A stretch of DNA of 64,000 nucleotides from Kiritimatiellia bacterium (GCA_016929905.1 JAFGHX010000259.1:1-64000); one strand, 5' to 3'. Shown: positions 35,314 through 44,413, counted from the first letter of the stretch. Notes: generated by a model not told the origin, from the letters alone. Numbers and translations: made by a program.

Positions 35314-36693
35314 ATGCAGCGACCGAACGTCCTGATTCTCTACACTGACCAGCAGCGCTGGGACACACTCGGTGCCGGGGGCAACGATCTGATCCACACG
35401 CCGAATCTCGATGCGCTGGCCGGGCGTGGTGTCCTGTTCGACAACGCCTTCGTCAACTGCCCCGTATGCATGCCCAGCCGCATGAGCATGCTGAGCGGGC
35501 AGTATCCGTCGAGTGTCGGCGTATGCTCGAACGGGTGCGAGATGCCGCCGGAGATCCCGTGCCTGCACAACATTCTCGCCCTTTACGGCTATCACACGGC
35601 GAACATCGGCAAGCTGCATTTCAGGAATCATGCGAGCGCCTACCGCGACCACCGCGAGCCGCACCCGCCGTACGGCTTCGACACGCTGATCCTGTCCGAC
35701 GAACCGGGCTGTTACGACGACGCCTACATCAAGTGGGTCGAACAGCTCGACCCGGCGCAGGTCCCGAACTGCCGTGTCGGGCTGCCGCCGGCGTCGACCG
35801 GCCGGCGCTACGAGGCGCCGCCGCGCGTGGCGACGGAGCCGTACGTATTTGCGGGGCCCGAGCACCTGACGCACAGCGCCTTCGTGGCGGACGAGGTGGT
35901 CGACTACCTTCGCCGGCACCGTGAAGGCCCGTTTGTGTGCATCGCGGGTTTTTACGCGCCGCACAGCCCGATCAACCCGCCCGCGCGTTTCGTCGAAATG
36001 TACGATCCGGACGCGATGCCGTTGCCCGCGCGCAACGCAGGTGAGAACATGCAGGAGGTTCCCGACGCGCAGTGGCGGAAGATCAAGGCGTACTACTATG
36101 CGCAGATCAGTCACATCGACGACCAGATCGGTCGCATTCTGAACGAACTCGGCGCGCAGGGCCTGGCGGAGAACACGCTGGTGCTTTTCACGGCGGACCA
36201 CGGCGAGAACCTGGGCGACCGCGGCCGGATGGGGAAGGGGAACCCGGAGGACAGTTCCTCGCGCGTGCCGCTGATCGTCTCGTACCCGGCGGGCTTTTCC
36301 ATGCGCGGGCGGCGCGCGGAGCTTATCGAGCATGTGGACCTTGCGCCGACCCTTCTCGACTGGTGCGGGGTCCAGGTGCCGCCGTTCATGCAGGGGCGTT
36401 CGTTCCGGGCGTTGCTCGAGGGCGGCCCGTACACCCCGCGCGATTCGGCCTTCATGGAACTGCGCGACCCGTTCCGCAGCAGCTACAAGGCGGTCCGCAC
36501 CCACACGCACCTGTACCGGCTCGACCGGAACAACGGGGAATGGCTCTACGCGCTGGAGTCCGACCCGCAGCAGCTACGGAACGTCGCGGAGGACCCGGCG
36601 CATGCCGCCGGGCTCCACCACATGCGCAAGACGCTGCTCGAGCGCTGGTTCGATGTGGAGAAGCAGTCCCCGAAACGGACGGGCGCGTATTGA
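35314..36693 (+). CDS. Type I (formylglycine-dependent) sulfatase
   Basis: This 459-residue protein starts at MQRPNVLILYTDQQRWDTLG after CACGGGGGTGCC. C52-M-P-S-R56 fits the C-x-P-x-R motif whose cysteine is oxidised to formylglycine. Metal ligands are D12 and the later ADHGENLGDRG. There is no signal peptide, which is unusual, since most such sulfatases act outside the cytoplasm. It would remove sulfate from a glycan or aromatic ester. It is divergent from the AraC regulator. No anaerobic or FGE-type maturase lies in the window. Confidence 0.9.
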   Translation: MQRPNVLILYTDQQRWDTLGAGGNDLIHTPNLDALAGRGVLFDNAFVNCPVCMPSRMSMLSGQYPSSVGVCSNGCEMPPEIPCLHNILALYGYHTANIGKLHFRNHASAYRDHREPHPPYGFDTLILSDEPGCYDDAYIKWVEQLDPAQVPNCRVGLPPASTGRRYEAPPRVATEPYVFAGPEHLTHSAFVADEVVDYLRRHREGPFVCIAGFYAPHSPINPPARFVEMYDPDAMPLPARNAGENMQEVPDAQWRKIKAYYYAQISHIDDQIGRILNELGAQGLAENTLVLFTADHGENLGDRGRMGKGNPEDSSSRVPLIVSYPAGFSMRGRRAELIEHVDLAPTLLDWCGVQVPPFMQGRSFRALLEGGPYTPRDSAFMELRDPFRSSYKAVRTHTHLYRLDRNNGEWLYALESDPQQLRNVAEDPAHAAGLHHMRKTLLERWFDVEKQSPKRTGAY

Positions 36694-36837
36694 TCTTCCG
36701 ATGCGGCGGGAACGCGACCGACACGGATCCCCGCCGCGGCGGCTCCTGAGATTTGCCTTGCAACCGCTGTCCACGCGTGGTATCGGTTTCAGTCCGGCGG
36801 TATCTTCGGAAAGCAGCGTTTTTTGGGGGAAAGGACC

Positions 36838-38205
36838 ATGAACGCGGGGGATGACCGCCATGGCGCGGAGGTCGAGCACGAGCTGGATGCATTCTGCGAG
36901 CAGCGGGCCGAGGCGTTCGACACGTTTCTGAAAAACGAATCGGTGTCCGTTCTGCTGAACGCGAACCTGGCCGCGCTGCTGCTGGTGATGGTGACGTACC
37001 TGAACTACCGCAAGAGCGGACTGCCCGTTACCCTCTATCTGTATCTGCCGGCGGTTGGCCTGCTGCTGCTGGCCAAGCTCTGGCATGCGCTGCGGCCGCG
37101 TTCGTTCATCGGCGCGGCACGCCCCTACCTGGACGCATTCTGCGCCGCCGCGGTGGCCGGTGCGACGCTCGTGGCCGTGGCGTTCGCGCGCCACAACGTC
37201 GAATCGTTGAACGCGCCCGTGCAGATCGCGCTGGTGCTGACGTGTGCGTTCGGGCCGTACGCCAGGCCGCGCTCGAACTACATCCGCAGCCTGGCAATCG
37301 GCGCCGGGGCGTTTGCGCTGCTGTACGGGCTCGTCCCCGACTACGCCCTCAAGATCTGGGTCCAGTACCCGATCGGGGTCTTTCTGGGCTCTGCCGCTAA
37401 TCGCTATCTGCTGGAGAACCGCAAGCAGCAGTTCTTCGAGATCTCCTTCGCGCGCCACGGCCACGCGCACGCGCTGAAACAGCTCGAGAAAATGCTGCTC
37501 CCGCATCAGACGGCCCGCATATCGGTGGGCGACGCCCTGGAAGACACGATGCCCGTCGGGTTCGGCAACGCCTACGTGATCATGTTCGACGTGGTGGGCA
37601 GCTCCCGCATCCACCACGACAAGTTCCACGACATGCTGCACAAGACCTTCTACGACTGTTACGGCATCATGATGGAGGGCTACCGGCAGGTGCCGCTTCA
37701 GGCGAACGGTTACCCGATCAAGTGGCTGGGTGACGGGTTCCTCTGTTCCGTCGGGTTTCCGCTGGCCGCCCCGGGCGCCGGCCCGGCGGCCGACGTGGCG
37801 GACACGCTCGGCGAACTGTTCTGCGCGGCGTTCTGCGCGAACATGGCGCGGCTGCGGTATCACGACCGCGTCTGCTGCGCGATGGGCGTGGCCCGGGGCA
37901 CCATCGAGGGCTTCTACCCGGAGAACGGGCCCAAGCATTACGACCTGCGCGGCACGTCCTCGGGCGATCCCATCATGCTCTCGACGCGCTACCAGGAGCT
38001 GCGCAAGATGATCCTGCCCGGTATCGGCAAGCGCGAAAGCGTGATGACCATCGGCGAGTCCGTCTTCCTCAGTCTGGCGCCGGAACGGCGCGCCCGGTAT
38101 GAGGCCTGGCCGGTGAGCCAGCCCCGCAACGGGGTCCGCGACGATCCCGGCGCGCGCATCGCCTACTACCGCCTGCTCCCGTTCGTCGAGGCCGTGCGCG
38201 GGTAG
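36838..38205 (+). CDS. Membrane-bound class III nucleotide cyclase-like protein
   Basis: It has 455 residues. About five membrane helices lie between ~35 and 185 (LLNANLAALLLVMVTYL, LYLYLPAVGLLLLAKLW, AAVAGATLVAVAFA, AIGAGAFALLYGLV, WVQYPIGVFLGSAA). The C-terminal ~220 residues form a class III adenylate/guanylate cyclase catalytic domain. Metal-binding Asp residues lie in VIMFDVVGSSRIHH and KWLGDGFLCSVG, and a purine-site segment in AMGVARGTIEGFY. The ATG follows GGGGGAAAGGACC. It probably makes cAMP in response to a membrane signal. No cAMP receptor gene is nearby. Confidence 0.75.
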   Translation: MNAGDDRHGAEVEHELDAFCEQRAEAFDTFLKNESVSVLLNANLAALLLVMVTYLNYRKSGLPVTLYLYLPAVGLLLLAKLWHALRPRSFIGAARPYLDAFCAAAVAGATLVAVAFARHNVESLNAPVQIALVLTCAFGPYARPRSNYIRSLAIGAGAFALLYGLVPDYALKIWVQYPIGVFLGSAANRYLLENRKQQFFEISFARHGHAHALKQLEKMLLPHQTARISVGDALEDTMPVGFGNAYVIMFDVVGSSRIHHDKFHDMLHKTFYDCYGIMMEGYRQVPLQANGYPIKWLGDGFLCSVGFPLAAPGAGPAADVADTLGELFCAAFCANMARLRYHDRVCCAMGVARGTIEGFYPENGPKHYDLRGTSSGDPIMLSTRYQELRKMILPGIGKRESVMTIGESVFLSLAPERRARYEAWPVSQPRNGVRDDPGARIAYYRLLPFVEAVRG

Positions 38206-38309
38206 ACGCCGGCCCCCGGGATGCGGCTCGTCGCGGATATCGTCGTGACGTGCACGATCCTTCTGGTATAATGCCGTCGGCGCCCGGCCGCCGTGAGGGA
38301 GGGCAAGTC

Positions 38310-38768
38310 ATGTTCTTGAGCCAAGCCATCGAACTCGCCCGCAGGAAGTCGCGCGACGGGAAGCATGGTCCGTTCGGCGCGCTTGTGGTGCGCGACGGCG
38401 CGATCGTCGGCAGCGGCTGCAACCGGGTGGTGGACCTGAAGGACCCGACCGCCCACGCGGAGGTCATGGCCATCCGCGACGCCTGTGCGCGGCTGGGCAC
38501 GCCTGTGCTGAGCGGCTGCACGATCTACTGCAGCTGCGAGCCGTGCCCCATGTGCCTGGCGGCGATTCTCTGGGCGCGGATCGGGAAGGTCGTCTTTGCC
38601 TGCACGCGCGAGGATGCGGCCCGTGCGGGTCTCGACGATGTGAAGATCCTCGAGGAGGTCCGCCGCGATTGGGACACCCGCACGATCGCCTGGGAACAGC
38701 GCGAGCGGGACGCCGGCCTGGCCGTTTTCGAGGCGTGGCTCGAGAATCCGGACCGGGTGCCGTATTGA
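38310..38768 (+). CDS. Guanine-deaminase-like nucleoside/base deaminase
   Basis: This 152-residue enzyme of the zinc-dependent CDA fold has H49-A-E51 and P78-C79-x2-C82 as zinc ligands plus catalytic Glu. The wording of the active site (TAHAEVMAIRDACARLGTPV, GCTIYCSCEPCPMCLAAI) is closer to guanine deaminase (GuaD type) than to TadA. The start MFLSQAIELARRKS follows GAGGGAGGGCAAGTC. It forms a single-gene unit. Confidence 0.85.
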   Translation: MFLSQAIELARRKSRDGKHGPFGALVVRDGAIVGSGCNRVVDLKDPTAHAEVMAIRDACARLGTPVLSGCTIYCSCEPCPMCLAAILWARIGKVVFACTREDAARAGLDDVKILEEVRRDWDTRTIAWEQRERDAGLAVFEAWLENPDRVPY

Positions 38769-38792
38769 CGCAGGTCGTGGCGGGCCGGAATG

Positions 38793-39013
38793 GCCCGCGA
38801 AAGGCCGCGAAAAGGACGCGAAAGGCAGAGGAATTCCTCTCGCCCGCTCGTGGACTCGCTCGAGCGCGCGGAGGCCGCAGAGCGGCGTTCGTTGTGTGGT
38901 GAGGCGTCTCGGCAAGCGACGGTTGTTGCGGGAATCGAAAGGATTGCCGCGAGGCGACGGTGTGAGAGGTCGTATCGTTGGTCGGCCTCGCGGCAATCCT
39001 CGATTCCCGCAAC
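38793..39013. repeat. Composite palindromic repeat, copy d (inverted)
   Basis: GCGAAAGGCCGCGAAAAGGA (~38798) is followed by the stem arms GTTGCGGGAATCGAAAGGAT (38934) and ATCCTCGATTCCCGCAAC (ending 39013). The order and the AAAG/CT asymmetry of the arms are those of copy a read from the other strand. Confidence 0.75.
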
Positions 39014-39066
39014 GATCGCCTTCAGAGTGGGGCTCTAGGAAAGAAAGAAACGCATTGTGCCAAGGA

Positions 39067-39924
39067 CTATTCTGCAGAATGGGTTTGCGTTGAGATCGGG
39101 TCCTGCCCCAGCGCCCCGACCAGCGCCTCCCGCAGTTGCTCCGCGGCGGGCGCGGCCTGTTCGTAGATTTCCTCGGCCTTGAAGAACTCCAGGAGTTCGA
39201 CGCCGGTGATGTCGGGCCGGATATAGATATCGGGCGGGGAGTGTTTGAGTTTTTCGGTGACGATCGAGTTCTGCATGATGTCGAACGTGCCGAGCACGGC
39301 GCGGAAGACGTTCGGGATGTTGTGCTTGTCCCGGCGCAACGTGCCCATTACATCGATCGCGACGACCAGATCGCAATCGTCGAGGATATCGTGCGGGACG
39401 GGGTTGACGCCGCCGCCGTCGATCAGGACCCGCTCGCCGATCGTCACGGGCGTGAACACGCCCGGCAGCCCCATGCTCGCTTTGACGGCCGGCAGCAGGT
39501 CGCCGCGCTCCAGGATGACCTGTTCCGAACTCCAGAAATCCGTGGCCACGATGCGCAGCGGGATCTGCAGCTGCTCGAAGGTGGCGACGTGCATGGCGTC
39601 GAAGAGGAACTCGATGAACTTGTCGCCTTTGAATACGCCGCCGCGCCCGAATTCCCAATCGAAGAACCCGAACCACTTGAGCGCGTCCTTCTTCTTGAGC
39701 ATCTCTCGGAACGAGTCGCCCTTGGAGATGACCATGCGGCGCACGCCATCGCGGATCCGCGCGCCGCCGATGCCGGAAGCGTACAGCGCGCCCATCACCG
39801 CGCCGATGCTGGTGCCCGCGATGCGATGCGGGCGGATGCCCAGCTCGTCGAGCACCTCCAGCATGGGGATATGCGCCAAGCCCTTGGCGCCGCCGCCGCC
39901 GAGTGCGAGTCCGAGCTTCTTCAT
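39067..39924 (-). CDS. Patatin-like phospholipase (RssA/NTE type)
   Basis: This 285-residue lipid hydrolase begins MKKLGLALGGGGAKGLAHIP. The oxyanion-hole GGGGAKG is at 9-15, the nucleophile S39 is in GTSIG and the Asp of the dyad is in LIDGGGVNPVP. It would hydrolyse acyl esters of phospholipids. The start is 5 bases after the stop of the sigma-54 activator, so the two form an operon and may be co-translated. What links a lipase to that regulator is not apparent. Confidence 0.88.
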   Translation of the reverse strand: MKKLGLALGGGGAKGLAHIPMLEVLDELGIRPHRIAGTSIGAVMGALYASGIGGARIRDGVRRMVISKGDSFREMLKKKDALKWFGFFDWEFGRGGVFKGDKFIEFLFDAMHVATFEQLQIPLRIVATDFWSSEQVILERGDLLPAVKASMGLPGVFTPVTIGERVLIDGGGVNPVPHDILDDCDLVVAIDVMGTLRRDKHNIPNVFRAVLGTFDIMQNSIVTEKLKHSPPDIYIRPDITGVELLEFFKAEEIYEQAAPAAEQLREALVGALGQDPISTQTHSAE

Positions 39925-39929
39925 AGGCG

Positions 39930-41294
39930 TCAGTCGATCCGATACTTGGCGATCTTGTTGTAGAGCGAACGCCGGCTGATCCCGAGCAGTTCGGCCGCGC
40001 GTTTGCGGTTGTTTCCGGCCGCGGCCAGCGCGCGGAGCACCATCTCGCGTTCGACTTCCGACAGCGGCGTGCCGACCTCGAAGGTGACCTTCGCGCGCGC
40101 CAGCCGTTCGGGCCGGAACCGGGCTGGCAGGTGCTGCGGCAGGAGCACGTTTTCGGTGCACACGAGCACACCGCGCTGGATTACGTTCTTGAGCTCGCGC
40201 ACGTTGCCGGGCCATTCATGGGCCTCGAACAGGCTGATGCATTCGGGGGAGATGCCCGCGATCCGGCGCCCGAAATCGCGGTTGTACCGCTTCAGGAATT
40301 CTTCGATCAGCAGCGGAATGTCGCCCTGCCGCTCGCGCAGCGGCGGCATGACGATGCGAAACACGTCGAGCCGGTAGAACAGGTCCTCCCGGAACCGGCC
40401 GGCGGCCACGAGTTCCTCGAGGTTCTCGTTCGTCGCGGCGATGAGCCGCACGTCGCACGCCGACATCTTCCGGCCGCCCAGCCGGTGGAACCTCTTCTTC
40501 TCCAGCAACCGGAGCAGGCTGACCTGTACCTTTTCGTCGATCGCGCTGATTTCGTCCAGGAAAACGGTGCCCGTGTGCCCTTGCTCGAACTTGCCGATGC
40601 GCCGCTCGGTAGCGCCGGTGAACGCGCCTTTCTCGTGGCCGAACAGTTCCGCCGCCACGAGGTCGGCCGGCAACGCACCCAGATGGACGGGCACGTACGG
40701 GCCGCCGGCCCGCCGGCTCTGCGCGTGAATCGCCTGGGCCGCCAGGTCCTTGCCCGTGCCGGTCTCGCCCTGAAGCAGCACCGGTATGTCCGTCGCCGCC
40801 GCCTGGCGGATCTGGCGGTAGACGTTCTGCATCTTCTCGGACCGGCCGGTGAGCTGCGGCAGCGCGGCGTCGGCGCTTCGGCCCCGGGCGGGCCCGTGTC
40901 GCGGCATTTCCCGTACGCCGGCCAGCGCATGCTCGACGCACAGCTTCAGCTCCTCGTCGCTGACGGGGTGTCTGGCGTACTGGAACGCGCCGGCTTTCAG
41001 CGCCGCGGTGGCCATGCGGATGTCGCCGGGCATCGCCAGCAGCAGGACTTTCGTTGCCGGACTGTTGGCCATGACGACCTGCAGCAGTTCCTGGCCCCGG
41101 CCGTCGTGCTTGCGGAGCAGTTCCGTGCTGGCGAGCAGCACGTCGCAGCTCTCATTCTCGAAAAACTCGATCACGCGGTCCGGGTCCCGCTCGCACACGA
41201 CTCTGGCCGCCGGCTCCGGAAAGAGCCGCCGGACCCGGTCCGCGAGGCCGCGTCCCGTCTCGGCTACCATGATGCTGACCGGTTCGGTGTGCAT
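39930..41294 (-). CDS. Sigma-54-dependent activator (NtrC family) with degenerate receiver
   Basis: This 454-residue protein has a receiver-like domain at 1-125, an AAA+ domain and a Fis-type helix-turn-helix at the C-terminus (NNRKRAAELLGISRRSLYNK). Walker A is GETGTGKD (176-183), the sigma-54 contact loop GAFTGA is 223-228 and Walker B is TVFLDE (243-248). The receiver has Ser56 where the phospho-acceptor Asp is expected (CDVLLAS). His replaces the conserved Lys (ARHPVSDEEL) and Ala the conserved Thr (LLLAMPG). Activity is therefore unlikely to depend on normal phosphorylation. It lies downstream of an MttB-family gene and close to a sigma-54 promoter at 44336, its likely target. No histidine kinase is in the window. 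Confidence 0.92.
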   Translation of the reverse strand: MHTEPVSIMVAETGRGLADRVRRLFPEPAARVVCERDPDRVIEFFENESCDVLLASTELLRKHDGRGQELLQVVMANSPATKVLLLAMPGDIRMATAALKAGAFQYARHPVSDEELKLCVEHALAGVREMPRHGPARGRSADAALPQLTGRSEKMQNVYRQIRQAAATDIPVLLQGETGTGKDLAAQAIHAQSRRAGGPYVPVHLGALPADLVAAELFGHEKGAFTGATERRIGKFEQGHTGTVFLDEISAIDEKVQVSLLRLLEKKRFHRLGGRKMSACDVRLIAATNENLEELVAAGRFREDLFYRLDVFRIVMPPLRERQGDIPLLIEEFLKRYNRDFGRRIAGISPECISLFEAHEWPGNVRELKNVIQRGVLVCTENVLLPQHLPARFRPERLARAKVTFEVGTPLSEVEREMVLRALAAAGNNRKRAAELLGISRRSLYNKIAKYRID

Positions 41295-41381
41295 CGCTGA
41301 TCGCAAGCGTTCAGAATCCGGCGCGGCCGGCGCCAGTCCTCGTCGCCGTCGCTGTCGTGACCGTTCTCGTCATGACTCTCG

Positions 41382-42839
41382 TCATCCTTCCTGTCTTCCC
41401 AGTCCGTACGTCTCGCGAATCTCGCGATCGAGCGCCCGGGGGATGCCCGGCACCTCGTGCTCCCGGATGATGCGTTTGGCGCGCTCGCGCGCGCCGGCCA
41501 GGATATCGGGCGGCTGATGCATCTGGAGGGCCTCGGGTGCGGCGCGCACGTGGCGGGGCACCAGCATGGGTTCCAGAAACTCCGTCCGCAGATGCGCAAG
41601 CGTGTGCTCGGTGGATACGAAGTTGCCGCCCGGCCCCACCTCGGCGATCGTCTCGAGCGCCAGGTGTTCTTCGTCGACCCGGATCCCGCGCACCATCTTC
41701 AGGGCCATGCCGATGATTTCGTTGTCGATCACGAACTGGCCGTAGTCGACGGTCAGGATCGAGTCCAGTATCCCGGCGGCATGGTGGACGTAGTTGGCGC
41801 CGGCCAGCGCGCACTGCACGATCGAGAAGGTCTTCTCGTAGATCGCCTGCATGTCGGGGATGCGCGCTTCGGTGATGCCGGCCGAACAGTAGTTCGGGAC
41901 GCGGATGTAGCCGGCCAGCTGCGAGATGGCCGCGTTCATCAGCCCGAATTCGACGCCGCCCGCCTTGTAGCTCAGGTCGTGCATGTCCGCCATGCCCGGT
42001 ATCCCGCCGTAGAGGACGGGCGCGCCGGGCTTGACCAGTTGCGAGAAGACGATCCCGGCGAGCTCTTCGGCGTGCAGCTGCGCGAGGGTGCCGGCCATCG
42101 TGATGGGGGCGGTGGAGCCGGCCATCGGCGCGGAGGAGAGCGCGACGGGAATGCGCCGCTTCAGGATCTCCATCAGCGCGCGCGTGGCGTCCGGGTCGAA
42201 GGTCAGCGGGCTGACCATCCACCCGGTGGTGAAGGAAATGAAAGGGCGCTTGCGCAGCGCGCGCACATCGCCCGCCACACGGCCGGCCATGTCGATCACC
42301 TGGCGCACGCCCTCCAGCGTGTAGCCGGCGCCCATCACGTGCTTGGTCGTGTTGGAAATGGCCGCATGGAATTCCGTCACGCCCAGCCGCTCCCGCGGAA
42401 CGTCCTGCGCCGTGCACGGGCGGATGAAGAAATGCACGTTCTCCAGCCCGTCGACGAGCCGGGCAAGCTGGGCGATGTCGCGCAGCTTGCCCGGTCGTGC
42501 CGCGCCGGTGTCCGGGTCGAGCACGTTCAGCGCCGCGCCGCCGGTGCCCATGTACACGCGCGAGTCTTCCAGCGCCAGGTCGTGGCGCGGCTCGCGCCCG
42601 CAGAGCACGATGCGGGAGGGCGCCAGGCCCAGGCTCTTCTCGACCAGCCGCGCCGGGATCCGCACGCGGCGCGCGCCCGCATCCACGCGCGCGCCCGCCT
42701 GCGCGAACACCGCCTGCGCCTCCGCCAGCGCGACCTGGACCCCAATCTCCTCCAGAATCCGGAGCGCGCTCTCGTGAATGCGGCCAATCTGATCCTGCGT
42801 CAGCGGCTGGTACCGGCCGCCAATCACCCCTTCGGTCAT
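41382..42839 (-). CDS. MttB-family (non-pyrrolysine) methyltransferase, paralogue 1
   Basis: This 485-residue barrel protein belongs to the trimethylamine/betaine methyltransferase family. It reads through without an in-frame amber codon, so it is of the non-pyrrolysine type. Such enzymes (MtgB for glycine betaine, MtpB for proline betaine, MtcB for carnitine) move a methyl group from a quaternary amine to a corrinoid protein. Segments shared with the two paralogues are GTGGAALNVLDP (~105), ISNTTKHVMGAGYT (~165), SSAPMAGSTAPITMAG (~245) and VIDNEIIGMALKMVRGI (~395). The ATG follows GGAGCAGGGCGTC. Upstream on the same strand is an alcohol dehydrogenase; downstream is the sigma-54 activator. 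Confidence 0.88.
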   Translation of the reverse strand: MTEGVIGGRYQPLTQDQIGRIHESALRILEEIGVQVALAEAQAVFAQAGARVDAGARRVRIPARLVEKSLGLAPSRIVLCGREPRHDLALEDSRVYMGTGGAALNVLDPDTGAARPGKLRDIAQLARLVDGLENVHFFIRPCTAQDVPRERLGVTEFHAAISNTTKHVMGAGYTLEGVRQVIDMAGRVAGDVRALRKRPFISFTTGWMVSPLTFDPDATRALMEILKRRIPVALSSAPMAGSTAPITMAGTLAQLHAEELAGIVFSQLVKPGAPVLYGGIPGMADMHDLSYKAGGVEFGLMNAAISQLAGYIRVPNYCSAGITEARIPDMQAIYEKTFSIVQCALAGANYVHHAAGILDSILTVDYGQFVIDNEIIGMALKMVRGIRVDEEHLALETIAEVGPGGNFVSTEHTLAHLRTEFLEPMLVPRHVRAAPEALQMHQPPDILAGARERAKRIIREHEVPGIPRALDREIRETYGLGRQEG

Positions 42840-42952
42840 GACGCCCTGCTCCAGGTTGATTCCGACCCGACTGTCCGCCAGCGGCGGCGCAACAGCCGCC
42901 CATCGCCCGAATGGCTCCGGCGAACATCACCAACATTTGCGAACAGGTGCAC

Positions 42953-44038
42953 TTAGAAGATCACCACCGGCTTGATCACCAGTTTGTTGCCCGCCTGCCA
43001 ATCCGCGATGATCGGGTTGACCTGCTCCACCTGGATGCGTTGCGTGATCAGCCGCTCGATGTTCAGCCGCCTTCTGCCCGCCACCACGCGGATCAGGTAG
43101 TCGAGTTCGTCCGGCAGGTTCCCGCAGCTTCCGGTGAATTTCTTCTCGAAAATCCCCAGTTCGTCGTGCGGTTCCACGGTGACGGGCGCCCCGTAGGTGG
43201 CAATCACGATGAGCTGGCCGCCGGAACAGACGCTGCCGAGCGTCACCAGTTCGCCCTCCGGCGTCAGATCCTTCACGCCCGCCGCGTCGAACACGCAGTC
43301 CGCCCCTTCGCCGTCCGTCAGCTCCCGGATCGCCGCGACCGGGTCCACCTCGCCGGTGTTGAGGGTCACGTCCGCGCCGAAATCCGATGCCAGCCGCAGC
43401 GTCTCCTTGCGCTTGTCCACCGCGATGATGGGGTAGGCCGCCGAGAGCTCTCGGGCCATCTGCACCAGCGACAGCCCCACGCCGCCGGTTCCCCACACGG
43501 CCACCATGTCGCCCGGCCCGATGCGCGCGATTCGCAGCGCGTGATAGGCGGTCACCACCGCGCAGCCCAGGATCGCGCCCTCGGAGAACCCCACGTTGTC
43601 CGGCAGATGCGACAGATTGCGCGCAGGCACCTTCACGTATTCCGCCAGCCCGCCGTCGATGTGCCGGCCGAACATCAGCGCATTGCGGCAGAAATTGTAC
43701 TTGCCGCGCCGACACGGCCGGCATTCCCCGCAGGAGATCACGTTGTTCACCGCGACGCGGTCGCCCTGCTTGAACGCCGGCACCATCATCCGCCCGCTCT
43801 TCACCGCCCGGCCCACATCCGTCACCACGCCCGAGATCTCGTGCCCCAGCGTGAGCGGCAGCCGCGGCACCTTCGCCGTCCCGCGCAGTTGATGAAGGTC
43901 CGTCCCGCATATCCCGCAGGCTTTCACCTGCACGATCGCCTGGATGTCGTCGCGCTCGTCGTCCTCGTCAATCACCGGCCGCGGCACCTCTTGAATCTCC
44001 AGCGGCTTGCCGACCCCGACCATTCTTGCGGCTTTCAA
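42953..44038 (-). CDS. Zinc-dependent alcohol dehydrogenase (MDR family)
   Basis: It has 361 residues. The start is TTG at 44038, set by GTGGAGGGAAGCCG; ATG at 44023 is a possible alternative. Catalytic zinc ligands are C44 (GICGTDLH) and H66-E67 (LGHE). The four structural cysteines lie in CGECRPCRRGKYNFC. The Rossmann fold is VAVWGTGGVGLS. It would oxidise an alcohol or aldehyde with NAD(P). Beside the betaine-type methyltransferase it could process the demethylated carbon skeleton, choline, or a related alcohol. It is the first gene of the minus-strand run, divergent from the receiver/proA operon. Confidence 0.85.
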   Translation of the reverse strand: MKAARMVGVGKPLEIQEVPRPVIDEDDERDDIQAIVQVKACGICGTDLHQLRGTAKVPRLPLTLGHEISGVVTDVGRAVKSGRMMVPAFKQGDRVAVNNVISCGECRPCRRGKYNFCRNALMFGRHIDGGLAEYVKVPARNLSHLPDNVGFSEGAILGCAVVTAYHALRIARIGPGDMVAVWGTGGVGLSLVQMARELSAAYPIIAVDKRKETLRLASDFGADVTLNTGEVDPVAAIRELTDGEGADCVFDAAGVKDLTPEGELVTLGSVCSGGQLIVIATYGAPVTVEPHDELGIFEKKFTGSCGNLPDELDYLIRVVAGRRRLNIERLITQRIQVEQVNPIIADWQAGNKLVIKPVVIF

Positions 44039-44166
44039 CGGCTTCCCTCCACTCGGCCCGTCTGCGTTCGCTCTTGCACACTCTATCCCCTTTCGCCACA
44101 CCATCCAAGCAAAAATTCATAAGATCTGGCCCGAAATGGAACATCCATCGCGGCATCAAACCGCTA

Positions 44167-44187
44167 TGTGTGCAAGATTTGCACACA
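44167..44187. promoter_or_regulatory. Palindromic upstream activator site candidate
   Basis: TGTGTGCAA and TTGCACACA are perfect inverted arms around GAT. Half-sites recur at 44074 (TTGCACAC) and near 44210-44228 (TGTGCAGG, TGTGCGCA). The centre is about 184 bases upstream of the start site implied by the sigma-54 promoter at 44336, the usual distance for a bacterial enhancer. It lies between two divergent operons and could serve both. Confidence 0.6.
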
Positions 44188-44335
44188 ATTTAGGACGAAT
44201 GGCCTGCCGATGTGCAGGTTGTGCGCAGTTCGGGGCGCCGCGCCGCGCGCGCCGGTCCGTTGTACGGGCGGGAGGGGCGGGACGACCCGCGCGAAAGGCC
44301 CGCCAAAGGCCGGATTTCGGGCCGTGAGGCGAGAT

Positions 44336-44351
44336 TGGCACGTTTTCTGCT
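44336..44351 (+). promoter_or_regulatory. Sigma-54 (-24/-12) promoter
   Basis: TGGCACG (44336-44342), four bases, then CTGCT (44347-44351) matches the consensus TGGCACG-N4-TTGCW with one mismatch. The GG and GC dinucleotides have the required spacing. The predicted start site is near 44361, about 53 bases before the first gene. Confidence 0.7.
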
Positions 44352-44413
44352 CTGATGCAGTCGGTCGGGCGCCGGTGCGCACCGGGCCGGGACTTGTGCG
44401 AGGTTCGATTGGC

